This document shows, one piece after another, positions 11,627 to 23,473 of a stretch of 64,000 bases of DNA. Numbering within the stretch: the stretch's first letter is position 1; every line of letters starts with the position of its first letter. Below the pieces are notes generated by a model, which had not been told where the DNA came from, ran no database searches, and was given only the letters and a program-made list of their open reading frames with translations. The position numbers were made by a program, and so were the translations under genes. Source of the stretch: Trifolium pratense (Eukaryota; Streptophyta; Magnoliopsida; Fabales; Fabaceae); NCBI RefSeq assembly GCF_020283565.1, contig NC_060063.1:4114563-4178562 (forward strand). Direction: 5' to 3'.

Positions 11627-13294
11627 TATTAATAATGATACTTCAACAACATTATAATCATTATAATATTATAATTCAACATCGTTATTAATAATATAGC
11701 TCAACACTTATTAATAACCAACTACAACAACATGAATAAAACGACACTACTACTAATAACGAACCACGATTTAAGACAACACCAACGATAGTCCAATCTT
11801 AGTCAAACTAATTAGTTTACTCTTTTTAACAGCGACCGACCAATACCCGAAACAGCCCCGACTCAAGTAATTTAATTAAAAACTGATTTGCAATTTTAGT
11901 TAGAAAATTAACTCAATTTAATAGACAACAATTATGAAATAATTTCAAATCTAGGAACCAGAGAGAGTGAATCATACCAAAGGGTTCTAAATATTCAAAA
12001 TACTGTACATAATTTTTTGGAAAATTTTCACCAAATTATAATATTTTTAATCATATTTTTACTCTAAATAATTAATTAAAAATAGCTACGAGTGTCCAAA
12101 AATTATCAAAGTGGTACCAAAATCCTCGTAAAATTATTTACTATTTTACTGTAAAAAGAAATAAAACAATTGGAGTCTCCTGGAGGTCTCACGCGCCGCC
12201 ACTCTCCGGGGCTACGACTGAGCAAAGGGAAGTGACACTGTTCACCTCCTTCTTCACCCGGTTTGCTGTAAAACGGGTCGTGCGACCCGGAATCCGACCC
12301 GGTTATTTCTCTCTCGTTTCTCAACGATATTCAACGTTCTATATATCGTTTTGATCATCGTTCGATTTTAAAGAGATACCTATAATTATTTTTAAAATTC
12401 GGCAATTGAATCGCATGTAAAAAGTGGTTAGAGTATCTCCTTAAAATTGAACAATAACAACGTTAAAAACTCCCAAAAGTTCCCTGTGATGATGTTTTCT
12501 CGACTCAGAAAACTCAGGATTGTTTTACGGCCAATTATGACTCTCAAAACCCATAAAAAACCCGACCCCTAGAATTAATAAACTCAAAAACCCGGATTTG
12601 TGACTTCTTGAGTTTTTATATTTTTTTTTTCTTTTCTTTTAGAATAACTCGACTATTAACTCGGCAACACACTCAACCTTATCAGTACATAAGATAGGAA
12701 TTTTCGAACATCAAGACAACACACCAGGATAACAACACCATATGGCACACAACATGATTAGAAAACAACACACATAGGGTAGTAAAAACAACACAACAAC
12801 CATAACACAAGCAATTGATAACCCGAGAAAGAAAAGGACGGCTGCATTCATAAAACTATAAACTCAGAATCTCCGTGGTTTTTCTCCTCTTTCTTTCTCT
12901 CGTGAATCCTCTCTTTTCTTCTCTATTTTATTTTTTCTGTTTCGGTAAAATAGTGGGCAATCCTAATTTGTCACTACTTTAGCCTATTTATAAAAAAAAA
13001 ACTAGGTTATTTTATGTCTCCAAGTTATGAGGATTTTGTTTTATTATTTAATATTTATTATTATTTTATTACCTCACAATTCATGCCACAAGGCCCAATT
13101 TCTCTAACTACTTCTAAATCATTAATTTTCCTACTTCATCTTATGTACTTCAAATTTCCGTCAACTAATTATTTAACATGCTAAAATAATTAGATAATCA
13201 GGCAAACACATCTAAACCATTAATTCCTAACAAAATAGACAAGGATTAACTAAATTCTAAATAAACGAATAATTCTAAAAGTCTGGGCGTTACA
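10866..13294 (-). repeat. LTR (2429 bp) of the gag-only element
   Basis: 3' LTR in the element's own orientation. It contains several AAT/ATA microsatellite tracts (11461-11480, 11527-11545, 11586-11630) and a G+C-richer patch near 12170-12310. It lacks coding sequence; a 72-codon open frame at 12106-12324 is also present in the other LTR and has no recognisable motif. Confidence 0.93.
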
Positions 13295-13339
13295 ACTCTC
13301 CCCCACTTATAGAATTTTCGTCCTCGAAAATTAGTTACC

Positions 13340-14359
13340 TCATGCATCTGGCTTCGAGCCCCACAAGGCGAACACCTTCCCTTTCGCCGGAGTAGCATCT
13401 CGTGTCCTCCATGGTTTGTCACACTCGGTACTAATATGGCCTGGCTCTGAACAATTAAAACAAATCACGGGATTTTTACACTCATTTGCAAAATGTCCCG
13501 GCTTTCCACATTTATAACATTTCAGATTCTTCGCCTTGCACTCAGCGATCTTGTGTCCTGTCTCGCCACACCTATAGCAACGGCCTCCCCCACTTGTGTC
13601 ATGCCCATCAGTAGTCTTCTGCTTACCTTCCTGATCTACTTTCGGCTTGTCATATGGTTTGCTGCGGTTCTGGCCCGCATTCTTCTTGTCGCTCAAGGCC
13701 TTGTAGTGGTTGCTCTTAGCTTTGTTATCTTCTTCATAGATCCGACTCTTATTGACCAAGGTAGCAAACTGACGGAGCTCTTGATATCCAATACCTGCCT
13801 TGATCTCTGGTCGCAAGCCATTCTCGAATTTGACGCACTTCGACCTCTCGTTCTCAACATTGTTGTAGTGGGGACAATATCTTATCAGGTCTTCAAATTT
13901 GGCAGCATATTCGGCCACCGACATAGTACCTTGGCTCAGCCCCAAGAATTCCATCTCTTTCTTGCTCTGAACATCAGCAGGGAAGTACTTTTCCAAGAAG
14001 ACCCCTTTGAACCCGGCCCAAGTGATTAGGATGCCTGCCGCTTGCATTCTCTGTCGCGCGTTGCCCCACCAGCGGTCAGCCTCCCCCTACAACATATGGG
14101 TTGCCAATGTCACCCTCTGTGAGTCTGTCGACGCCATAGCCCTGAATATTCTTTCAATCTCCTGAAGCCAATCCTGTGCACCCTCAGGATCATACATCCC
14201 TTTGAACGTGGGAGGGTTATTCTTCAAAAATCTATCCAGCCTCTCTTCCTCCGCATTACCCTGAATATTCCCAAAGGCCTGGGCAATATTGTTCAACGCG
14301 TTTGCAATAGCAAGGTCATTACGTCCGGCCATTTCTCCACACAAAACCCTGAAAAACAA
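13340..14359 (-). pseudogene. Gag of the gag-only element, interrupted by one stop codon
   Basis: Structural polyprotein Gag, which packages element RNA into particles. The N-terminal piece (14359-14087) carries the retrotransposon-gag core (PPTFKGMYDPEGAQDWLQEI) and the C-terminal piece (14047-13340) continues in the same frame after one TAG codon at about 14089-14087. The C-terminal piece has three CCHC zinc knuckles (CYRCGETGHKIAEC, CYKCGKPGHFANEC, CFNCSEPGHISTEC). The only visible defect is that in-frame stop. Gag ends directly before the polypurine tract, showing that all of pol has been lost. Confidence 0.8.
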
Positions 14360-14414
14360 AAGTTAGAAATGATACGACATGGTCCGATTGGACCGACCTG
14401 CTCTGATACCAAGT

Positions 14415-16834
14415 TGTAACACCCTTAATTTTTACCCTTTAATTTTATTTGTAAAATGTCTCTTTAATAAAAATGCAGCGGAAACAAACTCATAAACAAA
14501 ACTAATTTGTCCAAAAGATTCAAATTACTAAGGTAAACACCACGGTTCAATTTAAAAATTCGTAAAGCAATAAATCAACTAAAATAAAATTTAGAGTTCC
14601 CCCATAGGACTTCCTAGCAGAGCGACTCAATTATTGAAAACGCAAAAGGAAGACAGCTCCTAATGCCATCTCCGGACTCTCAGCTAAGCATCATTGTTTA
14701 CCTGAAAACCTACAATTGCACATCGTAGGGGCGAACCAGAAAAGGGGTGAGTAACAACGTCACACAATTAACTGAATTCTATAGTAATATAAGACGTAGC
14801 CAAACACATAGTAACAACAAGCAACATATTATCCTTTTGGACGACTGAATACTCACACAACACAACTCTTAGATACCACAGCTCAACAAGCTAATACACA
14901 CGCGCTACCAACGATTCATCAACTTCATTGCTACATCATTACTACACCATTATAAATATATAATTCGATATCATTATGACATCTTTGCTACCTCATGACT
15001 ACCTCATAATGATAATAATAATAATAATATATACGTCATCATTTTAATATCTTTACTACCTCATGGCTACCTCATAATAATAATAATAATATATACGACA
15101 TCATTACGACATCTTTACTACCTCATGACTACCTCATAATAATAATAGTAATAATAATAATAATAATATTAATAATGATACTTCAACAACATTATAATCA
15201 TTATAATATTATAATTCAACATCGTTATTAATAATATAGCTCAACACTTATTAATAACCAACTACAACAACATGAATAAAACGACACTACTACTAATAAC
15301 GAACCACGATTTAAGACAACACCAACGATAGTCCAATCTTAGTCAAACTAATTAGTTTACTCTTTTTAACAGCGACCGACCAATACCCGAAACAGCCCCG
15401 ACTCAAGTAATTTAATTAAAAACTGATTTGCAATTTTAGTTAGAAAATTAACTCAATTTAATAGACAACAATTATGAAATAATTTCAAATCTAGGAACCA
15501 GAGAGAGTGAATCATACCAAAGGGTTCTAAATATTCAAAATACTGTACATAATTTTTTGGAAAATTTTCACCAAATTATAATATTTTTAATCATATTTTT
15601 ACTCTAAATAATTAATTAAAAATAGCTACGAGTGTCCAAAAATTATCAAAGTGGTACCTAAATTCTCCTAAAATTATTTACTATTTTACTGTAAAAAGAA
15701 ATAAAACAATTGGAGTCTCCTGGAGGTCTCACGCGCCGCCACTCTCCGGGGCTGCGACTGAGCAAAGGGAAGTGACACTGTTCACCTCCTTCTTCACCCG
15801 GTTTGCTGTAAAACGGGTCGTGCGACCCGGAATCCGACCCGGTTATTTCTCTCTCGTTTCTCAACGATATTCAACGTTCTATATATCGTTTTGATCATCG
15901 TTCGATTTTAAAGTGATACCTATAATTATTTTTAAAATTCGGCAATTGAATCGCATGTAAAAAGTGGTTAGAGTATCTCCTTAAAATTGAACAATAACAA
16001 CGTTAAAAACTCCCAAAAGTTCCCTGTGATGATGTTTTCTCGACTCAGAAAACTCAGGATTGTTTTACGGCCAATTATGACTCTCAAAACCCATAAAAAA
16101 CCCGACCCCTAGAATTAATAAACTCAAAAACCCGGATTTGTGACTTCTTGAGTTTTTATATTTTTTTTTTCTTTTCTTTTAGAATAACTCGACTATTAAC
16201 TCGGCAACACACTCAACCTTATCAGTACATAAGATAGGAATTTTCGAACATCAAGACAACACACCAGGATAACAACACCATATGGCACACAACATGATTA
16301 GAAAACAACACACATAGGGTAGTAAAAACAACACAACAACCATAACACAAGCAATTGATAACCCGAGAAAGAAAAGGACGGCTGCATTCATAAAACTATA
16401 AACTCAGAATCTCCGTGGTTTTTCTCCTCTTTCTTTCTCTCGTGAATCCTCTCTTTTCTTCTCTATTTTATTTTTTCTGTTTCGGTAAAATAGTGGGCAA
16501 TCCTAATTTGTCACTACTTTAGCCTATTTATAAAAAAAAAACTAGGTTATTTTATGTCTCCAAGTTATGAGGATTTTGTTTTATTATTTAATATTTATTA
16601 TTATTTTATTACCTCACAATTCATGCCACAAGGCCCAATTTCTCTAACTACTTCTAAATCATTAATTTTCCTACTTCATCTTATGTACTTCAAATTTCCG
16701 TCAACTAATTATTTAACATGCTAAAATAATTAGATAATCAGGCAAACACATCTAAACCATTAATTCCTAACAAAATAGACAAGGATTAACTAAATTCTAA
16801 ATAAACGAATAATTCTAAAAGTCTGGGCGTTACA
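14415..16834 (-). repeat. LTR (2420 bp) of the gag-only element
   Basis: 5' LTR in the element's orientation, with the tRNA-Met primer-binding site immediately beside it at about 14401-14413. It is nearly identical to the copy at 10866-13294; the 9-bp length difference comes from three fewer AAT units near 15150. Confidence 0.93.
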
Positions 16835-17339
16835 CTTTGTAAGGTCGCAACGGAAATATTTTCAAGAACAAAACTGGATTGGCAGAAGATTGGGTACAAG
16901 AAATAAAAATATCATGGAAATGGCTAAAATGCAAGGTTATTGGTGGAGTGTCTAGGTTCTATCAGATGAAATTGTTCTTAACAGCTTGACTAGATGTTTA
17001 AAATGGAAGTAGGCTGAAGACATATATCAGAAGACAGGTGTGGTTCCTGCATTATTTCTGGATTTTTGCTGCTGTGATATCTTTCAATTGGTCTGTTCGA
17101 TCTTTTTTTTTATTGTGTTTGATTGGAGTCTTGCTGCTGTTGAATCCTTCTTTTGGTCTGTTAGCTCTGTGTCGGCTTGTTGGTTTGATCCAGGCGTGAT
17201 GTTCTTAATCTTGAATATTTGATGGCTGACAAAATAAACACTCGAAGATGCAAAGAGGAATGTCTAATTTGAGAAAACAATACCAAAAACTAATAGCTAA
17301 GTTGCATAAGAGTTGTTGAAGGAATTCGGAAAGATTCCT

Positions 17340-17540
17340 AGGCGGGAACTGGCGGCCTGATAGTTGAAACCTGATAGCAGGTAGGCCAACGGATTTTGAC
17401 GAGGCTTTGATAGTATCTTAATATATTTGGGTTGGGCCTAAGACAATCCTACAAAACCAACTTGTAAGGTAAGGATTGTCTCTACTTAGAAACTCATGTT
17501 CATACCATCTCACATCCAATGTGAGATTCATAACGCATAC
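17340..17540 (-). mobile_element. Degenerate TRIM relic
   Basis: Reading against the intact TRIM at 47777-48122, the same order of blocks can be followed: GGCCAACGGAT, then a decayed primer-binding site (GATAGTATCTTAA), then CAATCCTACAAAACCAACTTGTAAGGTAAGGATT split by changes, then CTCACATCCAATGTGAG. One LTR and part of the internal domain remain. Adjacent 17546-17749 holds nothing I recognise. Confidence 0.55.
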
Positions 17541-17749
17541 TATTAGAAATATAAAGTTAGTGTTCATTATAGTATGTAGTTGGTTTGTTAATTCTCTACT
17601 AGCTCTATATATTGAGCATCTCATGATATCATTTGCTATCTTTTACTAGTTAGTCGATAAAAATTCTAAAGAATTTTCCTTTCCAACAAACTTATTCATA
17701 CGAGAAAAATCTTCAATGGTTTGATATGTGACTAGTAGTAACACATTAT

Positions 17750-18470
17750 TCATTTATGAGATAAAGAGATATAAAACATACTTTTGTGATGAGAAGAACA
17801 GTGCGTGAAAGAAGCAATGGATCCATCTGGACATTTATCATTATAGCATAACTCATTATATTTATCAAAATACTTCCTCGAACAATCTCGTCCTTCGATT
17901 CCCAAACAACCTAAACATTCCTCATTCACAATTTCACATTATACTTCACCTCAAACCCTTCACTCAAAACACTTTCAAGTTTATCATAATCGAAAATATC
18001 CTCCTCTAGAGGAAAATATTGTCCTACGGGCACTTTTATATGTTTCTGACATTTTAGATTAGGAATTTCTTCAAACAGCTTATCTTCATTGCCGACATGA
18101 CCAAAAGAAGGATTTGTTAGGTCCACATAGTGAACTTTCAGTTGAATATTGAGAGGCAGTGGAAGTACAATTGTAGTATATGGTGATGATGTTGAAATTT
18201 GAAATATATTGAAACAGAGGTGGAGATAAATAAGTATCATCAAATTGAGGAGAACAAAGACACTGGGTTTGGTCTAGTGGTGAGAGGTTTGTATAGGTTC
18301 TGGGATCGATCCCTAACTCATTGTAAATTGAGGAGAACAAATATTTAATTTTAAGGAAAGGTCTGTTCTTTTGAGTTTCATGGTATGAATTTGTGTGTCA
18401 ATTTGAAGTACTGTGAAATTTTGTGAGGATAATTGAATGGTAGTAATTCTGTTTTTGTGGCAGTTAATAT
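17750..18470 (-). pseudogene. LRK10L2-type exon 1 relic (GUB_WAK ectodomain)
   Basis: Minus-strand sequence homologous to exon 1 of the gene at 7446-10337, ending with the same splice donor (GTATGT, exon end near 17782) and the same CPDGSIA and HHK residues. It is split across three frames by indels, lacks the first quarter of the exon, including the signal peptide, and has no kinase exon nearby. A 66-bp insertion with a 17-bp target duplication interrupts it at 18259-18324. It is a partial duplicate, separated from the parent gene by the LINE and LTR insertions. Confidence 0.8.
18259..18324 (+). mobile_element. 66-bp SINE head with 17-bp target duplication
   Basis: The insert carries a box A (GGTCTAGTGGT) and a box B (GGATCGATCCC) about 32 bases apart, as in a tRNA-derived SINE head. 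It is flanked by identical 17-bp direct repeats AAATTGAGGAGAACAAA at 18242-18258 and 18325-18341. The insert lacks the usual SINE body and A-tail, so it is either an unusually short insertion or one trimmed after insertion. Confidence 0.65.
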
Positions 18471-18748
18471 TTATGTGGAGGATTGATCCTATATGTGTTA
18501 CGGGTTTATACAACACACAACCCAAATCAAAACTCAATTAACTTATCCACTATCGGTTAATTTTTCAGCTAATCGCTATTTTTACCAAACAAGCCTTAGT
18601 CTATTAATCCAGAAATTTTAGACCTCAACCCTCGTCTTACAACAAAGCTAAGTCTATTAATCGAGAAATTTTAGACCTCAACCCTCATCTTACAACAAGC
18701 TAAACCAAATGTCTAATCATATATGTGTTTATGTGGAGGATTGATCCT
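18470..18748. repeat. Local duplications beyond the exon-1 relic
   Basis: A 21-bp direct repeat (TTTATGTGGAGGATTGATCC plus T) occurs at 18470-18490 and 18728-18748. Between them is a roughly 55-bp tandem duplication (GAAATTTTAGACCTCAACCC in both units) at about 18600-18712. No coding sequence is seen. Confidence 0.7.
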
Positions 18749-18777
18749 CTCTGTTGAACCAAGCTTTTCAATATTTT

Positions 18778-19070
18778 TTGGCTAAATTGCAGATTTGGCC
18801 CCTCACGTTTTATAATTGTGCGATTTTGGCCCCACGTTTTCAATTAAGACACGTGTCAAAAATATTCCATGTCAGCAATTTTTGGTTAATATAGTCAACA
18901 GGGACCAAGAAATACAAAAGGGGGCAAACGTGGGGGCCAAAATCGCACATGTGAAACGTGGGGGCCAAAATCGCACAATGAAACGTGGGGGGCCAAAATC
19001 GCACATGTGAAACGTAGGGGGCCAAAATCACACAATTATGAAACGTGGGGGCCAAAATTCTCTAACATAA
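18778..19070. mobile_element. MITE-like TIR element with internal short tandem repeats
   Basis: The left end (GATTTGGCCCCTCACGTTTT, ATAATTGTGCGATTTTGGCC) is the inverse of the right end (GGCCAAAATCACACAATTAT, GAAACGTGGGGGCC). The right half repeats a unit of about 30 bp, GAAACGTGGGGGCCAAAATC, four to five times (18926-19062). The small open frames on both strands are translations of this repeat. Confidence 0.6.
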
Positions 19071-20254
19071 ATATTTAAGTTACTGAGTGTCAAAATTACT
19101 CTTTTAATTTATAAAAAATATAAATTTGATATAATTAAAAAAAAAAAACTCTTCACCATTAACAACCGCATTAACAACGCGGTTGTGGCGATTTGGTTGG
19201 ATATTCGAGCAACATTACCATTGAAAAATGCCTAGACAATAAGTTTTTTTTCATTAGGTCCGAGTAGAGACGAAAGGTCTTGAGCGACCGATCCGGCGGA
19301 ACAACTAAAAAAAATTACGAAACATTGTTAATTTCTTCACACGTGTTACAAGTTCGAAGCACTTGCCTCCAAAACTATTTAATTGGATTTGTGTTTTATT
19401 AGTATTTATAATATTTTTATTAGTCTTAAAGAGTCGATAAGATCTTATGAAAATTGAACATTTTCACAAACTTATACAAAGCATTTTTTTTTGTTACAAC
19501 AAAGCGTTTCTATTTAGATTTAATTACGCACTTATTTCATAATTATGACTGATTCACTTATAATCCTAAATGGAATGCATTTCGAGTAATCAATTCGACC
19601 ATCAAATTATAGATTATTATAAGTTTTCAAGGTATCAATTCGACCATCAAATTATAGATTATTATAAGTTCATAACCCTAGCCTGATATACTCACAGATT
19701 GACTAGTTCCTATTTGAAATGTTGTAAATTCTTAACTGCAACAATGTCTATTCCTGATAATAGCTTAGCACTTTTTTTTTTTGTTACCATAGGGTCTTGA
19801 AACACCAGGAGATATAATTTTTATTATTTTTAATTAAATTATCATGAAAATATTTAAAAAATAATAATTTAAAATCTAAAACTAACTGACCATAATTTCT
19901 TGAGAGACTTTTTCCACAAACTATGATAATATTCATAAAAGATTAATCTATACAATTATGTGAAGAGATGGTCGGTTCATAATCGACCGAGAGAGTAAAA
20001 AAAGATGAAATATTCAAATTATTGAGGAAAAAAGGAAAGGCGGGAGTCGGCCCAAATCCCGAAACTAAAATTGAATTTCGGGGCCACGTCACGTTAATCT
20101 CACTGTCACTCACCACTTTCTGTTTGGCTCTCTCTTTCTCTTACCATTTTCTATTTGTTTCCATTTTCTCACTTTTCATTTCACACTCTCTTTACAACAC
20201 AACACAAAAACCCTCATCTCTCTTTTTTTCTTCATTTTTCATTCATCTCTCTCT
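19071..20254 (+). promoter_or_regulatory. Intergenic region and probable promoter/5' UTR of the NET4-like gene
   Basis: 19071-20020 is A+T rich with no gene recognised; 19600-19680 repeats a 45-bp segment (TCAATTCGACCATCAAATTA twice). Near the gene an ACGT-core element (CCACGTCACG) lies at about 20083-20092, followed by a pyrimidine-rich (CT) stretch from 20097 to 20254 typical of plant 5' UTRs. Confidence 0.45.
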
Positions 20255-23200
20255 ATGGCTTCAGGTATCAATCATTCATCTTCTTCTCTCTAATCTCTCA
20301 TTTTCAATTCATTTTTCGCATTCTTCCTTTCAATTTCAAGTTTTTGAAATTCATTTTCTGTTTTGTTAATCATTCGTGTAATTACTATCATTATCATCAT
20401 TTCATGCTTGATTTATAAAAATGCTTGTAAATTATCTGCAATTTATAAATTTCAAGATCTTTGACCTAGAATTGAGTAGCGTAGATTGAGCGAGTGGATG
20501 AGTGATTGTGTCACCGTAGATCTATATCTATGTATGAATGTATGTTCTATTTATCATGATCATCGTTAAATATTAGTGTAAATCATCGATTAAGTATATG
20601 AAAGTTATAATTACTACTTAAAATATATGAAAATTTGTTCAGTTTGTCTATAGTGAGATTTTGTGACTATCGTGACAAAAATTTAGGGATTAGCATGATG
20701 AAATTTTGTAAAATTTAAGGATTATTTATTATTTTTGTATATTTTAGGAGACTAAGTAAGAGTAGAAGTGTTATTTTTGTATAGTTTAGGAGACATAATT
20801 GATTTTGGTGGTGTAAAATTGATTTCGACATGTTTGGTTGCTCTCAAGTAGAATTGATCTTGACTCAAAATTGATTATAACATGATGCTAGGATTTGCAG
20901 CTTTTGAGTTTAAAAGTGATTTTTACACTGTTTTTGGATTATTTATTGTGCAACTTTCTTTTATGTAAATGTAACCAAACATAAACTACTTTACATTCAA
21001 CTCACTTTTAAGCAAAATCAATTTTACAAAATCAATTTTTATTACCGTAGAACCAAACGTGCATGTGTATGTTTGTTTCAATTTTGGAGGGGGGGTAATT
21101 GGTTCTAGGGGTGTAGAATTAATTTTTTTCATGTTTGGATGTCCCCAAGTCATAATTTTAACAAATTTGTGTGTAGCTTTTGACTCCAAACTGTACTTTT
21201 TAAACTCAAATTTATTGTTCAACTCATTTTTACATGAATGTATCCACACATAAACAACTTCACATGTATGTATGTATCATAATTTTAGTCTTTCAAATGG
21301 AGTGAGACAATTTGGTCTCCAAATTTACGAAATAGTGAATTAGTCATGAAATTGAAGACCTTCATTTTGATGTAAATACCTATGTCAGTTGCAGTTGCAG
21401 TTGCAGATACTCACTCTTCTAGAGCTAATATTGATAATAATTTCTAAGTTGTAACACGTCTTTTATGCTTATTTGTTCGATCATGAGATGCAATCTTTTT
21501 TGGATACATAACTTTATACAACTTATTAAATGCCATCTGTTTGAAAGGAGTGAATAAGTACTTTTGAGGTACAAATTTGTGTGCTTTTGTAGCTCAGAAG
21601 TTTTGATACTCTGGGAGATTTAAAGTGCTTATGTTGGATTATTTTTTTATATCTATTTTGATTGTAGAATTTTTAAACTGTTTTAGTTTTCTGATACTAT
21701 TTTAGATTTCCTTCACATCTAAGGAAAATGATGAGAAAAAATGCGACCACTGGTGGTTACTGTCTCACTGAATGATTTTGCAATCCATAGTTATTGTTTG
21801 TGTTACTTCTATTCATTTGAGTTTCTATGATTTTAATGAATTTTTCCTTGCTGAGGATTTTCTTATTTATTTTTCCTGTAATGTAGAGCTCTTATCATAG
21901 ACTTTTTTTATCCTCAGAATCTCAGATGGAGGGCTCTGATGATTTTGGTGAAGGTTTTGACCAAGAGAGTTTATTGGCGACTCAATATTATACTCCACAT
22001 CCGAAGCAAATATTGCCAAAGTCTGGTCTTCAACCTGTCAATTTGGATTTCTCTCCTAGCTCAGGTGGGGTTAGCTCTGCCACTTCTGTGAAGGAGGAGG
22101 GTTCTAGATCACCTTCCTCATCATCCTCAGATTCAGAGCCTGAATCTTTTATCAAGTCTGTAATCCATTATCAGGGCACACCGGTGAATACCGATGGTGA
22201 GCAATCCCCTGAAGGTAAGCTGAAAGAAGACCTTCCCGATATGGAAAGACCAAGCCAGTTTGTCGGGGAAGGAGAAAATAGAAGTTATGATGAGTTGCTG
22301 AAGAAGTTCATTAAAAATGAGGAAGAACTAAGAGTTTCCAATTTTAAACTTCAGCTTTCAGAAGAAGAGATTATCAAGTTGAAGAATCAAATTGAGAAAA
22401 GTGAGGGTCAACTTGATAATGCGAGGAAAGAATTAACACTGAATAAGGAGGAACTTGAATATGAAAAAGGACAGGTACTGGAGTTGCAAAAACAAACAGC
22501 TGAGTTGGAGACTCATGTTCCAGATTGTTGCTACAAGATTGCAAATTTGGTGGAAGAGCTGGAGGTAGCTAATGAACATCTCAAAATATCAAACAATGAA
22601 GTAGCAAGACTAAGAAAGGAACTTGAGAGTAGGTCATCTGAGACTCATCAATTGCAAGGTCACCTTAGAGTGACACAGGAAAATGTGGTGAAATTAGAAA
22701 GCTGGCTTGATTCAGAGAGAAATAAGGTTCGGGAATTAGAAGACACGATTGCTTGGTTTAAAGCTAATGAAACTAACCATGAACTTGAGGTGCAAAGAAT
22801 GAAAGCTGAAATGCTTGATGTGCAGGAACAGTTCTCTTTTGAGAGAGATCAGTTGCATTCTGAAATTGTGAGCTTGTCAGAAATGAAAATAGATTTGACC
22901 TCTAGACTGGAGGAATGGGAGTGTAGATGCAATTTATTAGAAAAGAAATTAAGGCAATGTGAAACTGAAAATTTGGAGCAAGAAGAGTTGTATGCTACAC
23001 AACAAATAGTTATGCAAGGCGAAATCAGTTCGTTAAAGGAAGAACTTAGTCAGAGAAGACATGAAGTGGAAGCTGTGAATAAGGAATTTGATAAGCACAA
23101 GCAGAAATTTGACATGCTCATGACTGAAAAAGATGAAGCCAATGCTAAGATGGATAAACTTAAGGCTGAGATAAGCTTGCGAGACGATCAAATAGCAAAT

Positions 23201-23473
23201 ACGGAGAGACAGCTTTTACAGCAACACACACAACAGGCTGGACTGACTGCAGAATCTGAAGCTAGACTGTATCTATTAAATGTGTTGAAGCTGAAAGTTG
23301 AAGAACTTGAAAAAGAGGTTACTAGACAGAATGTTGTGATCTCCGATCGGGATGAGGAGAAGAGGGAGGCAATCCGGCAACTGTGCTTCTCGATTGATCA
23401 CTATAGGAGTGGATATAAAGAACTTCTTCAAGCTTTTACTGGTCATAGGCGCCGTACTGTTATAGCCTCCTAA
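20255..23473 (+). CDS. NET4: NETWORKED 4-like coiled-coil protein without a visible NAB domain
   Basis: Two exons: 20255-20264 (ATG GCT TCA G) and 21918-23473, phase 1 with GT/AG borders; 1566 nt, 521 residues beginning MASESQMEG. The ORF alone would start at 21926, but the spliced start is in frame and has good borders. Residues 1-120 are acidic and Ser-rich (SSSSSSDSEPESF); about 125-500 is continuous heptad-rich coiled coil; the end (EEKREAIRQLCFSIDHYRSGYKELLQAFTGH) is the conserved C-terminus of NET4-type proteins. NET proteins link actin to membranes through an N-terminal NAB domain rich in Trp. No such exon is seen in the 1.65-kb intron or upstream, so actin binding is doubtful. It may be a NAB-less paralogue, or the NAB exon may have been lost. 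Confidence 0.75.
20795..21265. repeat. MITE-like inverted repeats inside intron 1 of the NET4-like gene
   Basis: Segments such as TAAAATTGATTTCGACATGT and CAAAATCAATTTTACAAAAT occur in opposite orientation, with CCAAACATAAAC motifs, as in low-complexity plant MITEs. Boundaries are not clear and no target duplication was found. Confidence 0.35.

Larger units (their letters stand above)
10866..16834 (-). mobile_element. Gag-only LTR retrotransposon (Ty3/gypsy-like), 5-bp target duplication
   Basis: The two long LTRs start TGTAACACCC and end GGGCGTTACA; CTTTG flanks both sides (10861-10865 and 16835-16839). The internal region is only 1120 bp. On the minus strand a primer-binding site for initiator tRNA-Met (TGGTATCAGAGC) lies beside the LTR at 14415, and a polypurine tract (AGTGGGGGAGAG) lies beside 13294. 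Only gag is encoded: protease, reverse transcriptase, RNase H and integrase are absent, so movement would need proteins supplied by another element. By eye the LTRs differ at about six bases plus a 9-bp loss in an AAT microsatellite, so the insertion is young. Confidence 0.9.
10566..17030 (+). mobile_element. LINE (L1-type) relic, interrupted by an LTR element
   Basis: The plus-strand frame before the insertion (about 10620-10865) and after it (about 16840-16998) together resemble the C-terminal zf-RVT region of plant L1 elements. Cues are CxxxHxC-like spacing around RHSCFFECLVIYSMWHN, then GRMWAERWSVIWF, and after the insertion KISWKWLKCKVIGG. At least one frameshift is present and the upstream reverse transcriptase is missing, so this is a 5'-truncated dead copy. 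The T- and G-rich sequence 17030-17220 may be its 3' UTR. The LTR element at 10866-16834 lies within it, flanked by the duplicated CTTTG. Confidence 0.6.

Noticed and set aside
12106..12324. 72-codon ORF repeated at 15658-15864
   Set aside because: It lies inside both LTRs of one element, so its duplication reflects the LTR pair and not a gene family.
18816..19055. Pair of overlapping small ORFs on both strands
   Set aside because: They are translations of the GAAACGTGGGGGCC tandem repeat.
20022..20418. Small ORFs upstream of the NET4-like gene
   Set aside because: They are Ser/Phe-rich translations of a CT-rich 5' UTR and early intron.
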